A stretch of 64,000 nt of DNA from the NCBI RefSeq assembly GCF_052113225.1, contig NZ_JBFRCT010000009.1, positions 1 through 64,000 of the forward strand, given 5' to 3'. The notes beneath the pieces are model-generated. The model was not told the origin of the DNA and ran no database searches. It worked only from the letters and a program-made list of their open reading frames with translations. The position numbers were made by a program, and so were the translations under genes. The stretch is from Pristimantibacillus sp052113225 (lineage in GTDB: Bacteria; Bacillota; Bacilli; Paenibacillales; Paenibacillaceae). Of this stretch, positions 52,594 to 61,638 are shown piece after piece (positions within the stretch are counted from its first letter, which is position 1; every line of letters starts with the position of its first letter).

Positions 52594-53769
52594 ATGGATA
52601 GAAAAAATCATTTGTTTATCGTTATTTTGACGATAGGTGTATTCGGTATTTTAAATACGGAGATGGGTATCGTTGGGATATTACCTTCGATTGCTGATCA
52701 CTTTAATGTCAGTATAGCCAAAGCAGGGTTACTAGTGAGTCTCTTTGCTCTTGCTGTTGCCCTATCTGGACCGATTCTTCCGTTATTGTTTTCGGGCTTA
52801 AATCGTAAAAAGGTAATGTTATTTGTATTAGGTGTTTTCGTTCTTGGCAACATTGTCTCCATATTCGCATCAAGCTTTACCATATTATTAATTGCTCGTG
52901 TACTTCCTGCCTTTTTGCATCCTGTATACGTCTCAATAGCTTTAACAGCAGCAGCTGCATCAGTTAACAAGGAAGAAGCTCCAAAGGTGATTTCAAAAGT
53001 ATTTATGGGAGTAACTGGTGGGATGGTACTTGGTTCACCAATCTCCAATTTTATTGCTAGTTCAACTTCAATCGAGATGGCGATGTTATTTTTTACTATC
53101 GTGAATGTTATTGCATTTATTACCTTACTATTTGTACCATCCATGCCTGTTAAGGAGAGACAATCTTATGGATCTCAGTTAAGTGTATTAAAACGGTTCT
53201 TTACTTGGCTGTCCATAGCTGCTGTCATTTTTATAAATGCAGCGATGTATGGAGTTAGTAGTTACCTTGCTGAGTATCTTGAAACCATTACAAATATACC
53301 TGGGGAAACAACGAGTTTAATGTTATTCATATTCGGTGGGGCCAGTATAATAGGAAACATTGTCGCAGGCAAGCTCCTTACAAAAAGCACAATGAAATCT
53401 GTAATATCCTTTCCATTCGTATTGGGTTTCATTTACACTTTATTGTTTTCAATGGGACAGTTTACTGTACCTATGGCAATCATTGTTTTCGCTTTTGGGA
53501 TAGTAGTGGCTATAGGGAATAATATCTCGCAATATTGTATTATGTCTGCAGCTCCTGAAGCTCCTGAGTTCTCAAATGGCTTATTTTTAGCATCTGGTAA
53601 CGTAGGGGTAACAATCGGAACTACTGTAGGAGGAACGATTATTACTGAAATGGGTACAAAATATGTGGTATTAGGCGGATTCCTATTTTTGTTATTGAGT
53701 ATACTGTTTATTTTAATGAGAAACTACATGCATTATCCCATTAGCCTTACTAACAAAGAGAGTCAGTAA
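52594..53769 (+). CDS. MFS transporter, DHA1-type drug efflux family
   Basis: A 391-residue, 12-helix transporter starting MDRKNHLFIVILTIGVFGIL with AGGAG upstream. The N-terminal NTEMGIVGILPSIADHFNVS and LPLLFSGLNRKKVML are typical of the AraJ/YdhP-like DHA1 group. It is divergent from tetR and probably exports an electrophile or drug that the TetR protein senses. Confidence 0.88.
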   Translation: MDRKNHLFIVILTIGVFGILNTEMGIVGILPSIADHFNVSIAKAGLLVSLFALAVALSGPILPLLFSGLNRKKVMLFVLGVFVLGNIVSIFASSFTILLIARVLPAFLHPVYVSIALTAAAASVNKEEAPKVISKVFMGVTGGMVLGSPISNFIASSTSIEMAMLFFTIVNVIAFITLLFVPSMPVKERQSYGSQLSVLKRFFTWLSIAAVIFINAAMYGVSSYLAEYLETITNIPGETTSLMLFIFGGASIIGNIVAGKLLTKSTMKSVISFPFVLGFIYTLLFSMGQFTVPMAIIVFAFGIVVAIGNNISQYCIMSAAPEAPEFSNGLFLASGNVGVTIGTTVGGTIITEMGTKYVVLGGFLFLLLSILFILMRNYMHYPISLTNKESQ

Positions 53770-53803
53770 GAATTAATAATAATAAACAAAAATTGATGAT
53801 CTG

Positions 53804-53891
53804 TTGTTAACTTAACAAATCTTAATTTTTTAACCATTGAATTCAAATTGCTTACATCTATAATAATAGACACAAGTTGATTAAACGACTT
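53804..53891 (+). promoter_or_regulatory. TetR-type operators and promoter of the aldo/keto reductase unit
   Basis: Palindrome TTGTTAACTTAACAA (53804-53818), promoter TTGAAT-16 bp-TATAAT (53837-53864), imperfect palindrome AGTTGATTAAACGACT (53876-53891). Order, spacing and about half the bases equal the region at 52243-52330, including TTTAACCATTGAAT and ACACAAGTTGATTAA. Confidence 0.72.
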
Positions 53892-54000
53892 TAATTGTTT
53901 ATCGCGATTTTTGCACAATAATTTTTGGGATTCTGATCTCATATGTACATGAAAGCTTGAAGCTTTGATTTACAAATACGGATTAAAGAAAAGGAGACTT

Positions 54001-54978
54001 ATGAAGAAAAGATTATTGGGTAACTTGGAGACTTCATTGCTTGGATTCGGGTGTATGGGGCTAAACTATCATCGGGGTCCGGCAAAAGACCGTAATGAAA
54101 TGATTCAAGTCGTGCACTCTGCTATTGATGCTGGCATTACCATGTATGACACAGCAGAAGTTTATGGGCCTTATACAAATGAAGAGCTTGTGGGTGAGGC
54201 GCTTGCAGGTCACCGCAGTAGGGTGCAAATTGCGACAAAAGGCGGTTTTAAGATCTCTGGTTTAACAAATGAGCTTGACAGCAGGCCAGAGTCCATCATC
54301 CGTTCAGTTGAAGGATCTTTAAAAAGATTACGTACGGATTATATCGATCTATATTATATCCATCGTGTGGACCCAAAGGTTCCAATTGAAGATGTAGCGC
54401 TGACTATGCAACATCTTAAAAAAGATGGAAAAATCATCCACTGGGGATTATCGGAGGCAAGTGCTGAAACCATACGCCGTGCGCATTCCGTTGAACCGCT
54501 GGCGGCGGTGGAGAGTGAGTATTCGATTTGGTGGCGCGATGTAGAGCGAAATATTTTCCCTGTACTCGAGGAATTAGGGATTGGCTTAGTTGCCTATAGC
54601 CCTCTGGGACGTGGATTTCTCACCGGGAAAATAGACAAGAATACATCTTTCACCGAGAATGACAACCGGGGGGAGCTTCCGCGTTTTACTAAGGATGCAA
54701 TGGAAGCGAATCAAGTGATTATTGATTTTTTGAATAAACTCGCTATGCGGAAGAATGTAACTCCTGCACAAATAGCACTTGCATGGATTCTTTCCCAGAA
54801 GTCCTTTGTTGTTCCAATTCCAGGGACAACAAACGTCAGCAGAATCTCTGAAAATGTTGCATCTACTAATATCGTATTTACTGAACAAGAGCTACAGGAG
54901 ATTAATGAAGAAATCTCCAAGATCCAAATTGTTGGTGACCGTTATCCAGAAGCAGAAAAGAAGAGAACCGGCAAATAA
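54001..54978 (+). CDS. Aldo/keto reductase
   Basis: A 325-residue TIM-barrel NADPH reductase from ATG behind AAAAGGAG. Catalytic tetrad region: Asp and Tyr in MYDTAEVYGPYTNEE, Lys in IATKGGFK, His in YYIHRVDP; cofactor segment VPIPGTTNVSRISEN. It reduces aldehydes or ketones; the neighbours point to detoxification of reactive carbonyls. Confidence 0.92.
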   Translation: MKKRLLGNLETSLLGFGCMGLNYHRGPAKDRNEMIQVVHSAIDAGITMYDTAEVYGPYTNEELVGEALAGHRSRVQIATKGGFKISGLTNELDSRPESIIRSVEGSLKRLRTDYIDLYYIHRVDPKVPIEDVALTMQHLKKDGKIIHWGLSEASAETIRRAHSVEPLAAVESEYSIWWRDVERNIFPVLEELGIGLVAYSPLGRGFLTGKIDKNTSFTENDNRGELPRFTKDAMEANQVIIDFLNKLAMRKNVTPAQIALAWILSQKSFVVPIPGTTNVSRISENVASTNIVFTEQELQEINEEISKIQIVGDRYPEAEKKRTGK

Positions 54979-55048
54979 GCAAATCCTATTCTTGCGAAAG
55001 TCTACTCAAAAACAATTAGTTTCATAAATGAAAAGAGGGTGAATTGGA

Positions 55049-56083
55049 ATGAAAGCAAATATGATGTACGCTGCTGGTGATGTTCGCGTAGTAGAAGTAC
55101 CCGTTCCGAAATTGCAAAAACCGACTGATGCCATTTTGAAGGTGGTTACCGCCTGCATTTGCGGAAGCGACCTGCATCCTTATCATAGCATGCATGCCCA
55201 TGAGCATGGCGAAGGTGAAGCCATGGGCCATGAAGTCATCGGAAGAATTGAAGAAATGGGATCGAACGTTACTGGATTCAAAAGAGGCGATTTGGTTGTC
55301 GTTCCTTTTGCTTATGGCGACAACACATGTCCTTTTTGCGAAGAAGGATTAATGACTTCCTGCATGCACGGAGGGTTTATGTCCGGTTGCCAGGCGGAGT
55401 TTGTTAGAGTACCTCAAGCACAAGGAAGTATGTTCAAATTGCCTGACGAAATAGATGAGAACTCTCCATTGCTGCCTTCCCTATTAACATTGTCTGATGT
55501 ATACGGCACTGGTTATCATGCGGCAGTGAAGGGTGGTGTGAATGAAAATACGACAGTAACGGTTATCGGTGATGGAGCAGTTGGTCTTCTTGCCGTCCTG
55601 TCAGCAAAGAAACTCGGTGCCAAGAAAATCATTCTCATGGGTCGCCATAAGGTGCGGACAGATCTTGGTGTTGAATTTGGTGCCACAGATGTTGTTTCTG
55701 AGCGGGGAGAAGAAGGCATTACGAAAGTTCGGGAGTTAACGAATGGCGAAGGAACACACGTTGTTCTTGAATGTGTTGGTCTAATGCCTGCTTATGAGAT
55801 GAGCCTTGGTGCAGTGAGGGCTGGTGGGGTTATCAGCCGTGTCGGGGTGCCTCAGTATGAGGATGCTCCCATCGGCTTTGCTAGTCTTTTCGGGCGTAAT
55901 ATAACGCTGACGGGGGGACCAGCACCAACGCGTGCTTATATGGAAGAATTATTACCCGACATCCTTAACGGAACAATTGAACCTGGACGTGTATTTGATG
56001 TAACCGTTGATCTGGATGGGGTTCCAGAAGGTTATCGTGCCATGGACAAACGTGAAGCGCTCAAAGTATTAATTAGACCTTAA
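55049..56083 (+). CDS. Zinc-dependent alcohol dehydrogenase
   Basis: A 344-residue medium-chain dehydrogenase, 70 nt after the aldo/keto reductase. Zinc ligands in TACICGSDLHPYHS and MGHEVIGRIEEMG; the second Cys set CPFCEEGLMTSCMHGG is partly conserved; NAD(P) motif VIGDGAVGLLAV. Probably acts with the reductase on aldehydes or alcohols. Confidence 0.9.
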   Translation: MKANMMYAAGDVRVVEVPVPKLQKPTDAILKVVTACICGSDLHPYHSMHAHEHGEGEAMGHEVIGRIEEMGSNVTGFKRGDLVVVPFAYGDNTCPFCEEGLMTSCMHGGFMSGCQAEFVRVPQAQGSMFKLPDEIDENSPLLPSLLTLSDVYGTGYHAAVKGGVNENTTVTVIGDGAVGLLAVLSAKKLGAKKIILMGRHKVRTDLGVEFGATDVVSERGEEGITKVRELTNGEGTHVVLECVGLMPAYEMSLGAVRAGGVISRVGVPQYEDAPIGFASLFGRNITLTGGPAPTRAYMEELLPDILNGTIEPGRVFDVTVDLDGVPEGYRAMDKREALKVLIRP

Positions 56084-56106
56084 TGTTAAGATAGGAGATA
56101 ACAACT

Positions 56107-56439
56107 ATGCCAGAAAAACAAACAGCAGGGCGAGATTTGCTTGGAGAATTCGCACCTAAATTCGCAGAACTCAACGACGATGTATTATTCGGTGAAGTAT
56201 GGTCCCGAGAGAATGAATTATCTCCTCGCGATCGCAGTATGATAACGGTTAGTGCTCTAATCGCTGGCGGGAACTTTGAACAATTGCCAGCTCATTTACA
56301 AAGAGCAAAAGCAAACGGTGTTACCCAAGAGGAAATAGCTGAAATGATAACCCACCTTGCTTTCTATACTGGATGGCCAAAAGCGTGGTCAGCATTTAAC
56401 AGAGCTAAAGAAATTTTTACTATAGAGGAGGGTGAATAA
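56107..56439 (+). CDS. Carboxymuconolactone decarboxylase family protein
   Basis: A 110-residue all-helical protein with the CMD pattern: LFGEVWSRENELSPRDRSMI, then SALIAGG and the C-terminal TPW-like HLAFYTGWPKAWSAF. It lacks the CxxC of AhpD-type members, so a redox role is unlikely. Frequently found beside cupins and aldo/keto reductases in TetR- or MerR-controlled stress operons. 23 nt after the dehydrogenase. Confidence 0.88.
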   Translation: MPEKQTAGRDLLGEFAPKFAELNDDVLFGEVWSRENELSPRDRSMITVSALIAGGNFEQLPAHLQRAKANGVTQEEIAEMITHLAFYTGWPKAWSAFNRAKEIFTIEEGE

Positions 56440-56844
56440 ATGGCATATGAAGAATTAAGTCAAAGTATAGTCTTTCCTCTAGGTAAGAAAGTTGAAGCAA
56501 ACTTTATTGGCGATGCTTATCTACAAATGGTATTTACGGATCCGACACCGCTTAATGCAGCTATTGGGAACATAACCTTTGCACCAGGTGCACGAAATAA
56601 TTGGCATTTCCATAAAATTGGACAAGTTTTATTAGTCACAGGTGGAGAGGGATGGTATCAAGAAGAAGGGAAAGCTGCGCGTCTCCTTAAACAAGGCGAT
56701 GTCGTCAATATTCCTCCTGATGTGAAACATTGGCATGGAGCAACCAAGGACAGCTGGTTTGTGCACTTAGCCGTTACGGCTGGAACATCGCAAGATACGA
56801 TATGGTTATCACCTGTTGAGGACGACTGGTATAATAATCTGTAG
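56440..56844 (+). CDS. Cupin domain protein
   Basis: A 134-residue single-domain cupin starting directly after the previous stop (coupled). Metal-binding motif 1 NNWHFHKIGQVLLVTGGEG and motif 2 VNIPPDVKHWHGATKD give His/His/Glu/His ligands. Function in the unit is unknown; likely acts on the same toxic compounds. Confidence 0.88.
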   Translation: MAYEELSQSIVFPLGKKVEANFIGDAYLQMVFTDPTPLNAAIGNITFAPGARNNWHFHKIGQVLLVTGGEGWYQEEGKAARLLKQGDVVNIPPDVKHWHGATKDSWFVHLAVTAGTSQDTIWLSPVEDDWYNNL

Positions 56845-56875
56845 GCTTCCTAATCATATATTCAATAGTATTTCA

Positions 56876-56907
56876 AAACACCTGATCATATTGGATCAGG
56901 TGTTTTT
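56876..56907. terminator. Terminator of the detoxification unit
   Basis: AAACACCTGATC pairs with GATCAGGTGTTT, then TTGG; it extends into the end of the convergent gene. Confidence 0.85.
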
Positions 56908-57534
56908 GGTTGTTGGTTCATATCGATCTGGCTCATATAGCATAGCTGCAAATTGACCATTAAAGCTCAGCGTACCGTAGAAGGGACTATTTTTATCTAA
57001 TGTCAATCTCCAGCTAGTTATAGGTCTGTCACTAATCATAACGCCATCTTCCATTGGACTGTCCGGAGTCTTAACTCCAAATTTATGATAAAGTTCTTCT
57101 ACTTCCGTTAACCATTTTGTATTTGTTTCAAGCAGATCATCATTCCAATTGACGGTGTCTGTAACAGGATCACTTTTCTCGTTATAGGAATATTCCCCTT
57201 GACCACGCTTCTTCGTTATCGCTTGTTGGACGTATGCGATATCTTCAGGTTTGAATTTTGCTTGAATAAGAAATAAAGTGTGATATTCAGAAAAATAGAA
57301 GGTAACTTCAGCAGTTCGATTATATAGCACTAGTTGTTTATTGAAGATAAAATTTGTCATAGATGGTGTGATGTTTACTTCAGAAATATGGAGAGCTTCT
57401 TTAACTTCTTCTTCATTCATGCCCCATGTTATTCTCTTAATAGGAATAGGAGTGCCATAAGTAGTTGTTTTACTACAACCAGCTATTAAGAGTCCAAGCA
57501 GTGATATGGTTAGTAGGATAAGGATGTACTCTAC
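56896..57534 (-). pseudogene. Lipoprotein gene that has lost its 5' end
   Basis: The frame from 57420 downward encodes MNEEEVKEALHISEVN and a soluble domain of unknown family. Upstream in the same frame a lipoprotein signal is readable (ILLTISLLGLLIAGCSKTTT), but no start codon exists before an in-frame TAA at 57535-57537, where ABC-permease sequence on the other strand begins. So the gene appears cut at its start by a rearrangement. The cytoplasmic 174-residue frame could still be made from ATG 57420. Confidence 0.65.
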
Positions 57535-58129
57535 TTACCATTATTATTGCCGGAGATATTATAGCAGCAGAATTTTCAACCGGAACTATTAAGCTTCTGC
57601 TCATCCGCCCATCGAGTCGGATTAAGATCCTCCTATCTAAATATCTTGCTATGCTTTTGTTCAGTATGGTCTTGCTGCTTATTTTGTTTGTCATATCGTT
57701 CTTGATTAATGGAATTTTATTTGGATTTAATGATATGGATTTGCCTTTGCTCCATTTTACTGGAGGGCAGGTCGTTGAACAAAATATGGTCCTTCATTTG
57801 TGGAAGACCTATTTGCTGAATGGGATATCTACGTGATGTATGTTACGATTGCCTTTATGATCTCGTCTGCTTTCCGCAGCAGTGCGATGGCGATCGGATT
57901 CTCCATCGGCATTGTGTTTGCAGGCAATATTCTTCTGAATGCGCTGCAGCGCTACGAGTGGAGCAAATATCTGTTTTTCGCTAATACGGATCTAACTCAG
58001 TATATGGAAGGGAGACCTTTCCACGACGGAATGACGTTGTCCTTCTCCATTGGAGTGCTAGCGGTATATTTCTTATTGTTTAATCTGGTTTCCTGGCTAA
58101 TGTTCACACGGAGAGATGTGGCAGGGTAA
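57531..58129 (+). pseudogene. ABC-2 type permease fragment with frameshift
   Basis: Frame 1 reads IIAGDIIAAEFSTGTIKLLL then IRPSSRIKILLSKYLAMLL, the typical start of the core of ABC-2 permeases, to 57836; the remaining helices continue in a second frame (YVMYVTIAFMISSAFRSSAM to TRRDVAG). The N-terminal helix is missing at the junction with the broken lipoprotein gene. No ATPase gene is adjacent. Confidence 0.75.
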
Positions 58130-58136
58130 TAATAAT

Positions 58137-58178
58137 GGCGCTGGAACTGGGGATTACCCCGGTTCCAGCGCCTTTTTT
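58137..58178 (+). terminator. Strong intrinsic terminator
   Basis: GGCGCTGGAACTGGGG pairs with CCCCGGTTCCAGCGCC, then TTTTTTG. Confidence 0.92.
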
Positions 58179-58262
58179 GTTTTCCGATGGTTGAATATGG
58201 CATTTTATTCCGTTATACTAATACCTAGATATACGATGCATCGAATAACTAGGGAGGACGAT

Positions 58263-58595
58263 ATGGCGATTAACAAGGAGCTAATGAAAGGAAGTACAGT
58301 GATTCTAATCTTGAATATTCTCGATAAGAAAACGATGTATGGTTACGAGATCACGAAGGAGCTCGAGCAAAGCTCGGGCGGACTTTTTCAATTAAAGGAA
58401 GGTACCCTTTACCCTATACTCCATGCGTTAGAACAGGACAAGCTTGTTGAGGCTTACTGGGATGAACAGACCGGACGCAAGCGGAAGTATTACCGGATTA
58501 CGGACAAAGGCCGACTTCAAATGCAGGAGAAAAAACGGGAATGGGTTCTATTCCGTTCGACAGTGGATCTCGTGCTGGGGGAGGGCCATGCATGA
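58263..58595 (+). CDS. PadR-family transcriptional regulator
   Basis: A 110-residue winged-helix protein starting behind GGGAGGACG. The PadR pattern is clear: YGYEITKELEQSSGGLFQLK then EGTLYPILHALEQDKLVEAY and GRKRKYYRITDKGR. Its stop overlaps the next start (ATGA), so it is coupled to the FtsW/RodA-like gene, which it probably represses. Confidence 0.92.
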   Translation: MAINKELMKGSTVILILNILDKKTMYGYEITKELEQSSGGLFQLKEGTLYPILHALEQDKLVEAYWDEQTGRKRKYYRITDKGRLQMQEKKREWVLFRSTVDLVLGEGHA

Positions 58596-59917
58596 TTGCT
58601 TCCTATCGTTTGAAAGTAGCGGAATATTTGGACCAGGTATGTTTGCCGGTCAAAGCAAAAGAGATGCATCCAGAGATTAAGCTGGAAATCGAGGCTCATC
58701 TGGAGGCGATTATCGAGGAATTATTGGCTGAGGGGCTGTCAGAAGAAGCTGCGCTGGATCAGGCGATCGCCCAGATGGGTGACCCGAATAAGCTAGGGGT
58801 TCAATTCCATAAAGTACATAAGCCGCAAACAGACTGGAACCTGCTTGTATTGGTAGGGTTGCTTCTCGGAACCGGAATGGTTGCGATGTTTGCGATGAGG
58901 AAGGCAGTAACGACAATTGTTGTTCATTTTGTAGGGAATACTTTATTTTATGGAGTATTAGGTTTACTTGTAATGGCAGCCATCTATTTCTGGGACTATC
59001 GCAAGTTGAACCGTTGGTCGCTTGTTCTTTATATAGCAACGGCATCAGGTCTATTACTGACCAAGAGATTTGGCTTGCAGGTAGATGGAGATGAAGCATG
59101 GATCAGAGTAGCAACGATGACTATTAATGTGTCGATGGTTTCCATTTATGCCTTTATACTCGCCATAGCAGGCATGATGAAACCAGCTCTTGATAATCAG
59201 GTTTCCTTACTGAAGAGAAGTATGGTCTATATTATTGAATTATTACTGTATGTTCTTGTACCTGCATGGATTTATTTAACGATCAGTCATATTTCAATGT
59301 TTGTATTGTACATGATCGGCTTATCAGTACTGCTCTTGATCTCTAGAAGATGGAAAACCTGGTTGTCGTATATCACAGTAATGACGGCTTGTGGATCTGT
59401 CTTGGTACTGCTGGATAATAAGTTTAGCTATACGGTAGAACATATCTTGCATCAAATCAATTCTATTGATTCCAACTATATCGCAGCTCGCTCAATGGAA
59501 GCCATTCGATCAGCTGGATTAATGGGAAATGGATTTGGCATCAGCATGGATCAAATTCCATTTTTCTATAGCAACATGATGTTTACTTATTTGATTTATA
59601 GTCTTGGTTGGATAACAGGGGTGTTAGTAGCTTCGCTTATTGCTGCGCTGATGGTTAGAGTGTGGATTGTAACGAGAATCGTAGCCGACCCTTATGGTAG
59701 AAATGTTATCGCTGGCTCGTTTGGGATAATCGCTGCCCAATATGTACTGAATATGCTAATGACTGCAGGTCTGCTGCCTGTTATGGATATAACTATGCCA
59801 ATGATCAGTTATGGCGGATTTAACCTTGTCTTGAACTTAGTCGTAATCGGGTTTATTCTCAGCGTATACCGGCGGAAAAATATGATCCCATCCGTTGCCT
59901 TGCATCAGCGAGTATAA
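58592..59917 (+). CDS. FtsW/RodA/SpoVE (SEDS)-like protein with N-terminal HAAS-type domain
   Basis: About 441 residues. Residues 1-75 are a soluble helical 'permease prefix' domain (MHPEIKLEIEAHLEAIIEEL, DQAIAQMGDP), common in proteins paired with PadR regulators. The rest has about ten helices and SEDS features (GLMGNGFGISMDQIPFF, FTYLIYSLGWITG, PMISYGGFNLVLNL). The invariant Asp of the catalytic HTDF loop in glycan-polymerising SEDS enzymes is replaced here (YSNMMF), so polymerase activity is doubtful. Cell-envelope role inferred. Confidence 0.8.
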   Translation: MIASYRLKVAEYLDQVCLPVKAKEMHPEIKLEIEAHLEAIIEELLAEGLSEEAALDQAIAQMGDPNKLGVQFHKVHKPQTDWNLLVLVGLLLGTGMVAMFAMRKAVTTIVVHFVGNTLFYGVLGLLVMAAIYFWDYRKLNRWSLVLYIATASGLLLTKRFGLQVDGDEAWIRVATMTINVSMVSIYAFILAIAGMMKPALDNQVSLLKRSMVYIIELLLYVLVPAWIYLTISHISMFVLYMIGLSVLLLISRRWKTWLSYITVMTACGSVLVLLDNKFSYTVEHILHQINSIDSNYIAARSMEAIRSAGLMGNGFGISMDQIPFFYSNMMFTYLIYSLGWITGVLVASLIAALMVRVWIVTRIVADPYGRNVIAGSFGIIAAQYVLNMLMTAGLLPVMDITMPMISYGGFNLVLNLVVIGFILSVYRRKNMIPSVALHQRV

Positions 59918-59935
59918 ATGAACCAAATTATTCAA

Positions 59936-59968
59936 GGGGGTAGAACATTATTGTTCTACCCTCTCATT
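59936..59968. terminator. Terminator between convergent genes
   Basis: GGGTAGAAC pairs with GTTCTACCC around ATTATT with T-rich flank; serves both neighbours. Confidence 0.8.
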
Positions 59969-59971
59969 TTA

Positions 59972-61462
59972 CTAGTTATATTTGCATTCAAACTTCGTAA
60001 ACTCCGCCAAAGAGCCTTCCCCGCAAGCATATAAACCAATCAATACGCCAGTAAAGCCCCCAGCAATCTCCGAAGATAAATATTTTGTTTGAGCTGTACC
60101 AAGTAGGATGTCTTTGCCGTCAACATGAAGGTAGAAGCTGTAGCGTTCAGGGGCTGCACGTACAACCAGAGTGGCATGATTGCTGCTTCCTAGATCTACT
60201 TCATGCTCGATGGATTTGATATCTCCGATATTCAGGCGTTCAATCACCTTATATCCGTTCTCTGTTTGGCGAATAGCAAGATCATAATGATGATTTTCAT
60301 CCATATAAAGCGTGATACCGGCTTCACCACTATTAAGAGTTATATCGCAAGAGATTACAGCATTAAAGTCTCTTTGGCGTATGCCAATGAAGGTTGGGGA
60401 TGCTGGCATATCAAGCGTCACTTTAGTGCCTTTTAGCTGAAGCTTATCGTGTTCTAACAAATAATTCTCTTTCGCTGGATGACGAAGAAAGCACCAGTCC
60501 AGATTCCAATCTGTATTCTCAAAAGAATAGAGCTTTTTCTCCTGCTGGATGACTGTGTCTGAGATTCGATCGGTGTCGAAGCTCATGAGCGTGGTGCCTT
60601 GATGTCCGGCTGTAAACCAACCATCCTCGCCAAAGGTAATAGGCGTTAGGAAGACTTCACGACCTAGATGATGATAAGTAAGCCACTGCCCGATTTGACG
60701 GAAGCCGAGGTGGAAGAGCCACCAATTACCTTCGTTGTCCTGTATCAGGTCACCATGGCCAACCCCCTGCAGCTCGTAGCCACCTAAATTACGGTTGGTC
60801 AATACGGGATTCATTGGATAGGCTTCGAATGGGCCGGAAGGGGAGTTGCCCCGCGCATACGTTTCCATATGGCCATATTCGGTTCCTCCTTCTGCTGCGA
60901 GCAGATAGTAACGTCCATTGATTTTATACAGATGAGGGCTTTCCAAATAACGTCCACCTGTTCCTTGCCATATAGAACGGCTTGGCGATAGCTTATTCCC
61001 CGATTCGATATCAATTTCACACTGAACAATGCCGCCGATCCCTTCATCGTCCGTCCCATTGCTCATAAAGAAGGTTTTCCCATCCTCAAAATACAAATCC
61101 GGATCGATTCCTCCTTGGTCGACATAGACCGGGTCGGACCATTCGCCATAAATATCGTCGGTCCATACATAGAAGTTCTGACGTGTAGTGTCGTTCGTTG
61201 TGGTCATATAGAACCGCCCGTTATTGTGGCGAATAGTAGGAGCAAATACACCGCCTGAGCTGCTTACGGTTTCCAGCTGAACCTGGCTTTTGCGAGTTAA
61301 GCAATGACCGATTTGTTCCCAATTAAGAAGGTCTTTACTTTGGAAAATCGGAACGCCAGGAAAATATTGAAAGGAACTGCAAACTAGATAATAGGTGTCT
61401 TCCACTTTGCATATGCTTGGATCCGGGTAGAAGCCTTTTATGACGGGATTATTGTATCTCAT
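59972..61462 (-). CDS. Glycoside hydrolase family 43 (beta-xylosidase/arabinofuranosidase type)
   Basis: About 496 residues from MRYNNP, with AGAGGTG just upstream. The five-blade propeller carries the GH43 acids: Asp in GFYPDPSICK, Asp in GGIDPDLYFED and Glu in YLESPHLYK. A C-terminal beta-sandwich of about 190 residues (FIGIRQRDFNAVISCD, GGFTGVLIGLYACG) is typical of XynB-type xylosidases. No signal peptide, so it acts on imported oligosaccharides. Divergent from an HTH regulator. Confidence 0.9.
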   Translation of the reverse strand: MRYNNPVIKGFYPDPSICKVEDTYYLVCSSFQYFPGVPIFQSKDLLNWEQIGHCLTRKSQVQLETVSSSGGVFAPTIRHNNGRFYMTTTNDTTRQNFYVWTDDIYGEWSDPVYVDQGGIDPDLYFEDGKTFFMSNGTDDEGIGGIVQCEIDIESGNKLSPSRSIWQGTGGRYLESPHLYKINGRYYLLAAEGGTEYGHMETYARGNSPSGPFEAYPMNPVLTNRNLGGYELQGVGHGDLIQDNEGNWWLFHLGFRQIGQWLTYHHLGREVFLTPITFGEDGWFTAGHQGTTLMSFDTDRISDTVIQQEKKLYSFENTDWNLDWCFLRHPAKENYLLEHDKLQLKGTKVTLDMPASPTFIGIRQRDFNAVISCDITLNSGEAGITLYMDENHHYDLAIRQTENGYKVIERLNIGDIKSIEHEVDLGSSNHATLVVRAAPERYSFYLHVDGKDILLGTAQTKYLSSEIAGGFTGVLIGLYACGEGSLAEFTKFECKYN

Positions 61463-61638
61463 TGCTGCACCTCTTTTTTTTCTGAATTCATGTATATAAG
61501 AATTGATTGCTGACAAGTTCATATAGGAATTAAACAATACTGCTCAATTTGTTGCAATAGTATGGGGTTGAAGGATGCGATAAAATCCATTAAATTAATA
61601 TTTATATGAATTTAACTGGTGTCAGGAGATATGTGGTT

